Source: an uncultured Bacilli bacterium (lineage in GTDB: Bacteria > Bacillota_I > Bacilli_A > RF39 > UBA660). From it: a DNA stretch of 34,834 nt. The notes under the pieces were generated by a model that did no database searches, was not told the DNA's origin, and was given only the letters and a program-made list of their open reading frames with translations. This document shows, in pieces, positions 25,076 through 32,510 of this stretch. Numbering within the stretch: the stretch's first letter is position 1; each line of letters opens with the position of its first letter. The stretch lies in contig CANQLL010000008.1 of NCBI GenBank assembly GCA_947624705.1, positions 1 through 34,834 of the forward strand. The letters are read 5' to 3'. Both the position numbers and the translations under genes were made by a program.

Positions 25076-26699
25076 AATCAATATTTATTTCTTTATCATC
25101 ATATTTTTCATAAATGATTTCTAAGTTTTCTATTTTATAATCACCTTTAATAATTTCTTCTTCCCATTTATATTCTTCTAAATTTAACATCTTTTTTATC
25201 TTTTTAGAAGCATTAGGCAAAATAGGTTGAATCATATTAGCCATATTAGCCATCATGTATAAACAAGTATAAGTTGTATTATTGAATTCTTCCATATTTT
25301 CTTTAACTTGTAACCAAGGTTCTCTACTATCATAATATTTATTAGCTAAGTTTATATATTCAATAATACTATTTGTAGCATTTCTAATTTCGCCTTTTTC
25401 AAAATAATTACCAATAGTTTTATAACTTTCTTTTGTTTTATTTTGAATTTCTTCATCGATTTTAGCTTCTTTAATTAAACCGGCAAATTTTTTATTAATA
25501 AATGATAAATTTCGATTAACAAAATTTCCTAACATTCCTACTAAAAATTTATTATGCGTTGTAACAATATCTTCAATTGAACAATTTATATCATTTGTTT
25601 CTGGTCCTTTAAAAGCAAAGTAAAATCTTAATGTATCACTATCAAAATATTTAAGTAATTCATTAACGGTAATTAAATTACCTTTAGATTTACTCATTTT
25701 TTCTTGATTTAAATTTACATAAGCTGATGAAACAATATAATCAGGAAGACGATAATTATTTTTAATAGCTAAAATTAAAGCGGGAAAGATAGTGGTATGG
25801 AAAGGAATATTATCTTTACCATGAACATAATAAGTTTTTAAATTAGGATTATCATTACTCATAAATTGATCAAAATCAATTCCTCTTTGTTTAGCCACTT
25901 CATAACCAACTGACATATACCCTAAAACTGCTTCAATCCAGACATAAATTCTTTTATCATCATAACCGGGAACCGGAACTTTTATGCCCCATTCTAATTG
26001 TCGAGTCGCAGCGCGATCAACTAAGCCCATATCAATATATTTCTGTGCTTCGCCAAGAGCATTCTTACGCCAAGTTGTTTTATTATCATCGATTAATTTT
26101 TGTAGTTGGTCTTTAAAAACTAGTAATTTAAAATATAAATGTTTATTATTTTTCATGATTGTTTTTGAACCACATCTTTTACAATGTTTATCAATAACTT
26201 CGCTACTATCTAGAGAATCTCCACATTCTTCACATTGATCCCCGGCACTTTTACCACCACAATGCGGGCAGGTTCCTTCTATTTCTCTATCGGATAAAAA
26301 AGTTTGACATTTTTCACAGTAATCTTGTTCTTCTTCTTTTTCATATATATAACCATTATCATACATTCTCTTAAATTGTGCTTGTACATATTCATGATGT
26401 TCTTTATTCATTGTTGCGGAATATTTATCATATTCAAAACCTAAAGCATTAAATGTCTTTACAAATTCATTATGATAAAAGGTAGCTATACTTTCAGGCG
26501 TAACATTTTCTTTTCGAGCTCTTTCCGTAATCGGAGTACCATGACAATCTGACCCTGATACATACATGACATTATCTCCCATACCTCGAAAATATTTAGC
26601 TAAAATATCACCAGGTAACAAAGCCGCTAAATGGCCAACATGTAAAAAGTAATTTGCATAAGGCCAAGCTCCTCCAATTAAAATATCTCTTTTTGCCAC
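25074..26699 (-). CDS. metG: Methionyl-tRNA synthetase
   Basis: 541 residues from GTG at 26699, with AAAGGAGG 8 bases ahead. It charges tRNA-Met. The class I signatures are HVGH (20-23) and QEKMSKSKGN (about 330). The knuckle domain carries CEKCQTFLSDREIEGTCPHCGG and a second CEECGDSLDSSEVIDKHCKRCG, i.e. four Cys pairs as in the zinc-binding subclass. RVYVWIEAVLGYMSVG and FHTTIFPALILAI fit the family. The C-terminal EMAPII/Trbp111 tRNA-binding domain seen in longer enzymes is absent; a free-standing protein of that fold is encoded at 27708-28034. No T-box leader is visible upstream. Confidence 0.96.
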   Translation of the reverse strand: MAKRDILIGGAWPYANYFLHVGHLAALLPGDILAKYFRGMGDNVMYVSGSDCHGTPITERARKENVTPESIATFYHNEFVKTFNALGFEYDKYSATMNKEHHEYVQAQFKRMYDNGYIYEKEEEQDYCEKCQTFLSDREIEGTCPHCGGKSAGDQCEECGDSLDSSEVIDKHCKRCGSKTIMKNNKHLYFKLLVFKDQLQKLIDDNKTTWRKNALGEAQKYIDMGLVDRAATRQLEWGIKVPVPGYDDKRIYVWIEAVLGYMSVGYEVAKQRGIDFDQFMSNDNPNLKTYYVHGKDNIPFHTTIFPALILAIKNNYRLPDYIVSSAYVNLNQEKMSKSKGNLITVNELLKYFDSDTLRFYFAFKGPETNDINCSIEDIVTTHNKFLVGMLGNFVNRNLSFINKKFAGLIKEAKIDEEIQNKTKESYKTIGNYFEKGEIRNATNSIIEYINLANKYYDSREPWLQVKENMEEFNNTTYTCLYMMANMANMIQPILPNASKKIKKMLNLEEYKWEEEIIKGDYKIENLEIIYEKYDDKEINID

Positions 26700-26830
26700 A
26701 AATATTCCTCCTTTTTGATTTACTATTATAGCATATGTTTTTTCTTTATTTCAAATCTATTATAATCTAATTTTTAAATCAGTTCAATAATGGAAAATTA
26801 TAACTTAAAAATTTGCTAAAATATAATTTT

Positions 26831-26859
26831 TTGTTTTTTTACAAGTTATCATGTATAAT
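26831..26859 (+). promoter_or_regulatory. Promoter of the small membrane protein gene
   Basis: TTGTTT (26831-26836), exactly 17 bases, TATAAT (26854-26859), 45 bases ahead of the ATG at 26905. Confidence 0.65.
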
Positions 26860-26904
26860 TATTTTAAGAGAAAGTAAAACAAAAGTTAGAAAGAGGTTGA
26901 TTTA

Positions 26905-27219
26905 ATGCAAGCAAATAAATTTTCAAAGCAAAAGAAAATCAATAAAATAATTTTAATCATAAGTTTATTTTGTTGGATAGCTTTTTTAGTTCTTAGTATA
27001 TTTCTCGGTTATTTAATGTATAGTGGTGGGTTATTCTGTTTGAATGTATGTGAAAAAAGCCAATATTCTTTATTTAAAAATATATTAATGGCTATAAATT
27101 TATTATACGAACTTTTGGGAATATTTTTAATTGTAATCCTTAGTGCAGCTACTATTGGAATAGTAGTATCTACAGCAACACTTGTCTATTTAAGATATAA
27201 AAAAACCAAAAGAAAATGA
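26905..27219 (+). CDS. Small two-TM membrane protein
   Basis: 104 residues; ATG with AAAGAGGTTGA upstream and a clear promoter. Basic N terminus (MQANKFSKQKKINK), membrane segment about 15-38, a short extracytoplasmic loop with Cys-x4-Cys (LFCLNVCEKSQ), a second segment about 65-93, and a basic tail (RYKKTKRK). TGA is the stop. Inverted repeat ATTATTTAG / CTAAATAAT (27281-27289 / 27306-27314) beyond the gene may be a weak terminator. No family recognised. It precedes the candidate toxin-antitoxin locus by about 130 bases, but no functional link is shown. Confidence 0.7.
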   Translation: MQANKFSKQKKINKIILIISLFCWIAFLVLSIFLGYLMYSGGLFCLNVCEKSQYSLFKNILMAINLLYELLGIFLIVILSAATIGIVVSTATLVYLRYKKTKRK

Positions 27220-27341
27220 ATTAAATAAAATTCAATTGAACAAACAAATATCTTAAAGGATTATAAAAATAAGGCTGAAAATTATTTAGTTAAGAAATAG
27301 TGATGCTAAATAATACATGTAATTTTTAAATCCAAAAATAC

Positions 27342-27370
27342 TTGTAAAAAACGCAAAAATTTCATAAAAT
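27342..27370 (+). promoter_or_regulatory. Promoter of the candidate antitoxin RNA
   Basis: TTGTAA (27342-27347), exactly 17 bases, TAAAAT (27365-27370). The predicted start (27377) is immediately before the 13-bp repeat TAAGTGCTACATA. Confidence 0.7.
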
Positions 27371-27376
27371 AAAGAT

Positions 27377-27453
27377 GTAAGTGCTACATATTAGCATCTA
27401 CAAGGATGTAGATACCAAGTTAAAAGATTGCTCTTTTAATACGGTATCTTTTT
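27377..27453 (+). ncRNA. Candidate antisense antitoxin RNA (type I)
   Basis: Predicted 77-nt RNA between the promoter above and a very strong terminator: AGATACC (27410-27416) with GGTATCT (27443-27449), then TTAAAAGA/TCTTTTAA (27420-27427 / 27432-27439), loop TTGC, then TTTTTATTTT. A further small hairpin (ATCTACA..TGTAGAT, 27395-27413) overlaps the 5' side of the terminator stem. The RNA is antisense to the 3' part of the toxin transcript, and its GTAGATACC (27408-27416) can also pair with GGTGTCTAC in the toxin leader (27585-27593) with one G-U. Inference from sequence only. Confidence 0.55.
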
Positions 27454-27608
27454 ATTTTAAAAAATCTTTTAGAATTTTTAAAATTATTATATCTTGTAGT
27501 AAAATCATTATACTACTCATAACTATCAACTCCTTTGCAAACCAAAACCCCTTAGGAATTAAGATTTTCAAAAATGTTTAGAAGTAGACACCGCTATGTA
27601 GCACTTAA
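27378..27608. repeat. Perfect 13-bp inverted repeat enclosing the toxin-antitoxin candidate
   Basis: TAAGTGCTACATA at 27378-27390 and its exact complement TATGTAGCACTTA at 27596-27608. Left arm is the very 5' end of the antisense RNA; right arm, read on the minus strand, is the 5' end of the toxin transcript. The toxin RNA can therefore pair its own 5' and 3' ends, and the antisense RNA can compete for the same 3' sequence. Confidence 0.75.
27452..27520 (-). CDS. Candidate type I toxin: 22-residue hydrophobic peptide
   Basis: Starts MSSIMILLQDIIILK and ends with ILKDFLK: 22 residues, about 60 per cent Ile/Leu/Met/Phe, net charge about +1, amphipathic in outline like TisB and other membrane-acting small toxins or phenol-soluble modulins. 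The ribosome site AAAGGAG lies 9 bases ahead of the ATG. A perfect -10 (TATAAT) and a -35 lie 90 bases upstream, giving a long leader. The transcript would run toward the antisense RNA. The coding region alone could be chance in AT-rich DNA; the promoter, ribosome site, antisense RNA and paired repeats together support it. Confidence 0.55.
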   Translation of the reverse strand: MSSIMILLQDIIILKILKDFLK

Positions 27609-27615
27609 TTTTTTA

Positions 27616-27643
27616 TTATAAAAGCAAGTAAAAAATAAACAAA
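27616..27643 (-). promoter_or_regulatory. Promoter of the candidate toxin RNA
   Basis: Minus-strand -10 TATAAT (27616-27621) is a perfect consensus, with TTGTTT at 27638-27643 (16-base spacer). Predicted start near 27609, 89 bases from the toxin ATG. Confidence 0.6.
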
Positions 27644-27679
27644 AAGCGTTCGTCAAATTCCGACATATCAACTTATATA

Positions 27680-27709
27680 AAAAAATCACGAATATCTCGT
27701 GACTTTTTT
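27680..27709. terminator. Bidirectional terminator between csaA and the toxin promoter
   Basis: TCACGA (27686-27691) and TCGTGA (27697-27702), 5-base loop, flanked by AAAAAA and TTTTTT, so it can act on both strands. It ends csaA (stop at 27708). Confidence 0.8.
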
Positions 27710-28034
27710 AACCTAACTTTTCCCCATTATTAGCTTTTTTATCAGGTGTAATAAGAATTACTCCCTCTTTATTATAAATTCCTAAAATTAATACTTCCGA
27801 CATAAAATTAGCAATTTGTTTAGGAGGAAAATTTACAACAGCTAAAATTTGTTTTCCTATTAAATCTTTTGGTTCATATAATTTACATATTTGGGCAGAA
27901 GTTTTTTTTATCCCTATTTCTCCTAAATCAACTTCCAATTTATAAGCCGGATTTTTTACTTCTTTAAAATAATCAACTTTAATAATTGTTCCGACTCTAA
28001 TATCTAATTTTTCAAAATCTTGAAATGTTGCCAT
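27708..28034 (-). CDS. csaA: CsaA-type tRNA-binding protein
   Basis: 108 residues; ATG directly abuts the stop of the upstream gene (TAAATG) and its ribosome site GAGGTG lies inside that gene's last codons, so translation is likely coupled. OB-fold tRNA-binding domain: FEKLDIRVGTIIKVDYFKE, PAYKLEVDLGEIGIKKTSAQIC, then GKQILAVVNFPPKQIANFMSEVLILGIY and ILITPDKKANNGEKL match the CsaA family, reported as an export-related chaperone in Bacillus and homologous to the tRNA-binding domain at the end of many MetRS enzymes. Full length. As the local MetRS lacks this domain, a stand-alone tRNA-binding partner is possible, but the usual CsaA call is better supported. Confidence 0.92.
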   Translation of the reverse strand: MATFQDFEKLDIRVGTIIKVDYFKEVKNPAYKLEVDLGEIGIKKTSAQICKLYEPKDLIGKQILAVVNFPPKQIANFMSEVLILGIYNKEGVILITPDKKANNGEKLG

Positions 28035-30011
28035 TTATTCACCTCGATTTTTAACATAATTGCAAATAATATCTACTACTTCTTCTTTGCCTAATGCAGC
28101 GTTAAGACATAAATCATAATTATTAATATCTCCCCATGATTTTCCTGAGATTAATTCATAATAACTTGCTCTATTTTTATCAGATTTCTCTACATTCTTC
28201 TTGGCTTTATTTAAAGAATCTTTATACATTTCTTGCACTTTTTTAATACGATAATCTTTAGGAGCATGAATAAATATTTTAATAACATTAGGATTATCTT
28301 TCAAAACATAATCTGCTGCTCTTCCGACTAAAACACATGACCCTTTTTCAGCAATCATTTTAATTACTTTTTCTTGTGCCGTAATCGCATATTTAACAGG
28401 AGCTGTTGTTAAATATAAATCATGTAAATAATCTTGACTTTGATTAATTTTCGAAACAAAATCTTGATCTAAACCACTTTCTTGTGCAGCTAAAGAAATC
28501 ATTTCTTTATAATAATAAGGAATATTAAGCTTTTGAGCTACTAATTTACCAATTTCTTTTCCTTGCGAACCATGTTGTCTTGAAATTGTAATAATAATAC
28601 CTTGTTTAGAATTTTTAAAACTTTCTTTACTCTTGACTACTTTTTCATTTTTATTTAATTGTTTAAAGAAATTATACACTAAAATAAAAGTAATAACAAT
28701 GCCAATTACATCAGCAATTGGGGCTGCAATTAAAACACCTTTTATTCCTAAAAAGTTTGGTAAAATAATAACTAAAGGAATAAAACAAACTATATCTCGA
28801 GCTAAAGAAACAATTGCCGATTTTAATGGTTCACCCACGGCTTGAAAGAATATTGAACATAATTTTATTAAACAAGTTAGAGTAACTAACATTAAAAATA
28901 AACGGAATGTTAAAGTAGCAAATTCTAAATATATTGCATCTGAAGAACCAAAAATTCTAATAATTGCGCCCGGGAATAACTCAAAACAAATGGTAGATAA
29001 AACCCCAACGATAGACGCCGCAATTACAACTTTTTTAAATGTTTCCTTAACCCGGTCAATGTTTTTAGCTCCATAATTATAACCAAGAATAGGTTGAGCT
29101 CCCAAAATAATACCGACGATAATATTAATAACAATCGAAAATACTTTCATAGCTATGCCAATAACAGCAATTGGTATATCGGCACCATACTTACTCTTCG
29201 CCCCATATTTAGCTAACATAATATTACAAACTAAAGAAATTATTACAATACTCATTTGCGTAATAAAAGTGGAAATGCCTAACTTTAAAACATTTTTAAA
29301 TAAGCGAAAATCCATTTTAAAACTTTCCCATTTTAATTTAAAAGTTTTAGTTCTTGTAAAATAGATAATTGAGATAATTAAACTAGCTATTTGCCCAATT
29401 ATCGTCGCATATGCCGCACCCTTTATTCCTAAATTTAAACCAAAAATAAATATGGGGTCTAAAATAATATTAATAATTGCTCCGGCTGAAGTTGCTAACA
29501 TGGAAAATCCAGGAGACCCATCTGCTCTTATAATTGCATTCATACTATTTCCTAACATATAAACGGGAATAGCTGAAAGAATAATAATAAAATAATCTCT
29601 AGCCAAGTCAATACTTGCCGAACTTGCACCGAATAAGAATAATAATTTATCTTGAAATAAAAAACCTAAAACTAAAAAGATAAGACTAATTATAAAAGTT
29701 ATTAACAAACTATTACCAATTGCTCGATGAGAATTTTTAGTATCTTTACGTCCTTGGCATAGAGATAAAAAGGCCGACGCGCCATCACCAAAACACCATG
29801 CAAAGGCTACAGCTATAATTGTTATAGGATAAACTATCCCCGTAGCGGCATTTCCTAAGTACCCAAGTTTGCTATTTCCTATAAATATTTGATCTACAAT
29901 ATTATATAAAGAACTTATTAATAAAGATAAAATACAAGGAATTGAAAATTTCAATAATAATTTTGAAATTTTTTCTTCTCCTAAAAATTTATTGTTTTCT
30001 TGTTCATTCAT
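28035..30011 (-). CDS. MATE-family efflux transporter fused to a cytidylate kinase-like domain
   Basis: 658 residues from the ATG at 30011, with GGGAGGAAGAGG ahead; an in-frame ORF extends upstream (to 30119) but has no ribosome site. Residues about 10-455 are a MATE transporter with 12 membrane segments (ISSLYNIVDQIFIGN, AWCFGDGASAFLSLCQGR, NSMNAIIRADGSPGFSM, GAQPILGYNYGAKN), the exporter type using Na+ or H+ gradients. A short linker (KNEKVVKSKESFKN) leads into a cytidylate kinase-2-like domain (471-658): ITISRQHGSQGKEIGK (P-loop-like GxxGK), NIPYYYKEMISLAAQ, VLVGRAADYVL and KIFIHAPKDYRIK. The two halves are read in a single frame. What the kinase-like half does for the transporter is not known. 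csaA follows directly and is probably in the same transcript. Confidence 0.85.
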   Translation of the reverse strand: MNEQENNKFLGEEKISKLLLKFSIPCILSLLISSLYNIVDQIFIGNSKLGYLGNAATGIVYPITIIAVAFAWCFGDGASAFLSLCQGRKDTKNSHRAIGNSLLITFIISLIFLVLGFLFQDKLLFLFGASSASIDLARDYFIIILSAIPVYMLGNSMNAIIRADGSPGFSMLATSAGAIINIILDPIFIFGLNLGIKGAAYATIIGQIASLIISIIYFTRTKTFKLKWESFKMDFRLFKNVLKLGISTFITQMSIVIISLVCNIMLAKYGAKSKYGADIPIAVIGIAMKVFSIVINIIVGIILGAQPILGYNYGAKNIDRVKETFKKVVIAASIVGVLSTICFELFPGAIIRIFGSSDAIYLEFATLTFRLFLMLVTLTCLIKLCSIFFQAVGEPLKSAIVSLARDIVCFIPLVIILPNFLGIKGVLIAAPIADVIGIVITFILVYNFFKQLNKNEKVVKSKESFKNSKQGIIITISRQHGSQGKEIGKLVAQKLNIPYYYKEMISLAAQESGLDQDFVSKINQSQDYLHDLYLTTAPVKYAITAQEKVIKMIAEKGSCVLVGRAADYVLKDNPNVIKIFIHAPKDYRIKKVQEMYKDSLNKAKKNVEKSDKNRASYYELISGKSWGDINNYDLCLNAALGKEEVVDIICNYVKNRGE

Positions 30012-30119
30012 TTTCCTCTTCCTCCCATAGAAAAAACAAGTTATAAAACTTGTCAGTTTATACGCTTTTCCAAGCTGGTTCGACTTATCCATTTTATAAT
30101 TTTTTAAAAATTTTTGCAA
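30012..30119 (-). promoter_or_regulatory. Promoter and terminator/antiterminator leader before the MATE-kinase gene
   Basis: Minus strand: -35 TTGCAA (30114-30119), exactly 17 bases, -10 TAAAAT (30091-30096), start near 30085. About 35 nt further lies a terminator hairpin ACAAGTT/AACTTGT (30036-30053) followed by TTTTTT. TATAAACT (30055-30062) can pair instead with AGTTTTATA (30042-30050; one bulged T), destroying the terminator. That is the layout of a transcription attenuator or riboswitch. The 5' part folds around GCTT-GGAA-AAGC. No known riboswitch class is recognised. The hairpin could simply end the upstream sortase operon. Confidence 0.5.
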
Positions 30120-30141
30120 GTAAAAATTTTTAAAAATTACA

Positions 30142-30735
30142 TCAATATTTACTACTACTTTCTAATTTACTTTCAATTACTAATTGCTTAATTTTACTTT
30201 GTTCACTGCATGTTGTTAAATAAAGTATTGCCTCTTCTTTTGTTATTTCTAAAGTTCCATCTTTAGCAATTTCATATTTGGCTATCACTTTAAATTCATA
30301 TTTCCAACCGGCATAATAAAAGTAAATAGAATCATATAAATTTAAATTATCTAAATTATGAAAAAAAGAAATTTTGCTAGAACCAGAATGAGCAGCTAGA
30401 ACGATTATATCTTTTCCCACATCATTAATTTTAGTGGGAGCTAAAAGCGTAATATTTTTATCAACATTATTTAACTTACTTTCATAGTTGTAAATACCTC
30501 TTTTTAAATTTAATTTAGGTATTTCTAAAATAGCATAATATTCTTCTTCATTTTCAAAATGTTTGTTACTTTCTGAATTATCTATTTGGGAAATACTAGA
30601 AGTATTATTTAAATAGGAACTTACATTGCTTTGAACTAACTTTCTATCTTGACTTTCCTTATCAATAATCATACATAAAACTAAAAAAATAATTAATCCT
30701 ATAGTTAAGCGATTAATTATTTTCATATTTAACAT
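30142..30735 (-). CDS. Sortase with atypical active-site arginine position
   Basis: 197 residues. The ATG at 30735 overlaps the stop of the adhesin gene (ATGTTAA), with no separate ribosome site, so translation appears coupled. An alternative ATG lies at 30726. Membrane segment 8-25, then the sortase barrel: LEIPKLNLKRGIYN, DIIVLAAHSGSS with catalytic His116, and YLTTC with catalytic Cys176. In normal sortases an Arg precedes the last strand (for example GRIVIQAK); here the segment reads SKIKQLVIESK, so Gln184 or Lys183 stands in its place. It resembles class A/D sortases in size. The adhesin with an LPNTS signal directly upstream is its likely substrate. Activity is uncertain because of the missing Arg. 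Confidence 0.85.
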   Translation of the reverse strand: MLNMKIINRLTIGLIIFLVLCMIIDKESQDRKLVQSNVSSYLNNTSSISQIDNSESNKHFENEEEYYAILEIPKLNLKRGIYNYESKLNNVDKNITLLAPTKINDVGKDIIVLAAHSGSSKISFFHNLDNLNLYDSIYFYYAGWKYEFKVIAKYEIAKDGTLEITKEEAILYLTTCSEQSKIKQLVIESKLESSSKY

Positions 30736-32336
30736 TTTTTCGGTAGTATAATTTTGATAAGGATTAAAAGATAAGTCAAAATAGAAATATTTGGATAATC
30801 ATCTTTACTAGTATTAGGAAGATAAATAACTTTAGGTACTTCAATAATTTCTTTTTTTACAATTACTTCTTTTTCTTTAACTGGAACTTCTACTACTTTT
30901 TCAACAATTTTAGTTTCTGGTTCTTTTGGCTCCTCTGGTTCTTCGGGTTCATCCGGTTCATCAGTAGGATAATTTATAATATGTTGTTCTAATTTTTCGG
31001 GAGTATCAGCATCAATTGTAAGGGTAAAATCATCGCCAATTATATAACCAGAACGAGAGTTTCTTTGTCTAATTATATAAGTTCCATAAATTAGTTTAAT
31101 GCTTGCTTTACCCTCAGCATTAGTTTTAATTGAGGCAATTAATTGATTATTAGAAGCATCATATATGTCATAGTAGATATCCGGTTCAGGATGTGTTTTA
31201 TTAGTTACAGCATCTAAATATTCTTTAGATATCTCTAACTCTTTTCGGTCAATTTCTTCATAAACTGTTAAATCGCCAATCTGAGCCTCATCATTAATTG
31301 TTACATAATATTCTTCTTCATCAACTTTGTAACCATAACTAGCTTTAGTTTCCACAATTTTATAAGTTCCATAAGGTAAATTATCTAAAGAACCTTGACC
31401 ACTTGCATCAGTTGTAATTGTTCCAACTAATTGATTTTCTTCATCATAGACATTATAAACAGCTCCTTCAATAGTAAAACCTTTATTTTCAATAACTTCT
31501 TTGGCTTTTTTAGTTAAAGTTATTTTTCCCGATTTAAATTTTACCGTAAAACTAGTAACTAAATCATCAAAATTTCCTGTTGCTAAAACATCTTGATTAT
31601 AACTTATATATAATAAACAATAAGTATCATATTTATTTGTTGATTTAGTCATCGTAAAGGTTACATCATTTTTAGAGTTGCCATTTACAATAATTTGATT
31701 ACCATTAATTGATTTAATCATATTATCTTTATTTTCCACATGAAATAAATTTAAAACATTATTTTCATCAGTTAAAATTAAATCTTTATTAATGGAAGTA
31801 CTGAATGTTTGATTAGCAAAACTTGGTAAAACGCTATGCTCTGTAACTAATCTCTCTAATTCTGCTGTTTCATCAACAAACATGGAAATTTCATTGCCAT
31901 TTAAAGTATCAGTATAAACAAATCTTGAATCAGGATCAGCAGTTTGCCAAATCAACATTTGGGTAATAGTATACCATTTTTCGTCTTCATGACCTTCATA
32001 GCCATAACCATAGTAAGCTAATAATTTAATTCGGTCTAATTTTTCTTTAGTTAAAGAACCATAATTAATACCATCCGATAATTCGTATCCGCCCCCATCA
32101 TTAAGTTTTTCCCATGGTTCAACACAATAAACAAAATGATCATCGGGAGTTCGATATATCCATTGAGCCCTTAAATATTCCTTTTTGCCATCCAATTTTT
32201 CCTTTCGTAAATAAACCTTACCTACATAGCCTCCTGCTCTTGCCCCTTCGGCCTTAACATGAGTTACAAATATACTACATAAAAATGCAAATACTACTAT
32301 ACTACAAATCTTTACTGCTTTTGTACTTATTTTCAT
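30729..32336 (-). CDS. Thioester-domain/Cna_B adhesin with LPNTS sorting signal
   Basis: 535 residues from the ATG at 32336, with GAAAGGAG 7 bases ahead; the frame extends about 50 codons further upstream into repeats but has no start signal there. Signal peptide about 1-29 (ends HVKAE). A TQxA/thioester domain follows: Cys71 in YCVEPW and Gln126 in TQMLIWQT are the pair that forms an internal thioester used for covalent binding to host surfaces. Then two Cna_B-type domains (GFTIEGAVYNVYD... YGTYKIVETKA; and PDIYYDIYDASNNQLIA... YGTYIIRQRNS), a Pro/Glu-rich stalk with EVPVKEKEVIVKK, and LPNTS (506-510), a hydrophobic segment and KKC at the end. The sortase gene overlaps its stop. A typical Gram-positive adhesin gene. 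Confidence 0.9.
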   Translation of the reverse strand: MKISTKAVKICSIVVFAFLCSIFVTHVKAEGARAGGYVGKVYLRKEKLDGKKEYLRAQWIYRTPDDHFVYCVEPWEKLNDGGGYELSDGINYGSLTKEKLDRIKLLAYYGYGYEGHEDEKWYTITQMLIWQTADPDSRFVYTDTLNGNEISMFVDETAELERLVTEHSVLPSFANQTFSTSINKDLILTDENNVLNLFHVENKDNMIKSINGNQIIVNGNSKNDVTFTMTKSTNKYDTYCLLYISYNQDVLATGNFDDLVTSFTVKFKSGKITLTKKAKEVIENKGFTIEGAVYNVYDEENQLVGTITTDASGQGSLDNLPYGTYKIVETKASYGYKVDEEEYYVTINDEAQIGDLTVYEEIDRKELEISKEYLDAVTNKTHPEPDIYYDIYDASNNQLIASIKTNAEGKASIKLIYGTYIIRQRNSRSGYIIGDDFTLTIDADTPEKLEQHIINYPTDEPDEPEEPEEPKEPETKIVEKVVEVPVKEKEVIVKKEIIEVPKVIYLPNTSKDDYPNISILTYLLILIKIILPKKC

Positions 32337-32402
32337 ACAATTTCTCCTTTCGCCAAGTATTAAACCAAGGATTAAAAAATTAGTCAAAAACCTAAAATCC
32401 TT

Positions 32403-32486
32403 AAAAATGGCTCCAAAATCGGCAAAAATGGCTCCAAAAAGCTTTTTTGGCCTAGGCAAAATCGCAAAATTGGCTCCAAAATCCAA
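32403..32486. repeat. Four degenerate 21-bp tandem units upstream of the adhesin gene
   Basis: TGGCTCCAAAA occurs exactly at 32408-32418, 32429-32439 and 32471-32481, spacing 21 and 42 bases, with a degraded unit (TGGCCTAGGCAAAA) in the missing position. It contains near-palindromes CCAAAAAGCTTTTTTGG (32434-32450) and CCAAAATCCAATTTTGG (32475-32491). It lies between the htrA stop and the adhesin's ribosome site. Confidence 0.7.
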
Positions 32487-32510
32487 TTTTGGGAGAAATT
32501 TAAAAAACTA

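Noticed and set aside
26700-26900. T-box riboswitch ahead of metG
   Set aside because: No specifier loop or T-box AGGGTGGNACCGCG sequence is present.
27381-27581. 66-codon plus-strand frame across the toxin-antitoxin candidate
   Set aside because: It has no ribosome site and overlaps the promoter, terminator and antisense RNA; it is a shadow of the convergent small-RNA locus.
30012-30119. N-terminal extension of the MATE protein from 30119
   Set aside because: No ribosome site; the extension would overlap the predicted promoter and terminator, and the ATG at 30011 has a strong site.
32403-32486. CRISPR-like array
   Set aside because: Units are degenerate and contiguous with a period of 21 bp; there are no spacers of equal length and no cas genes.
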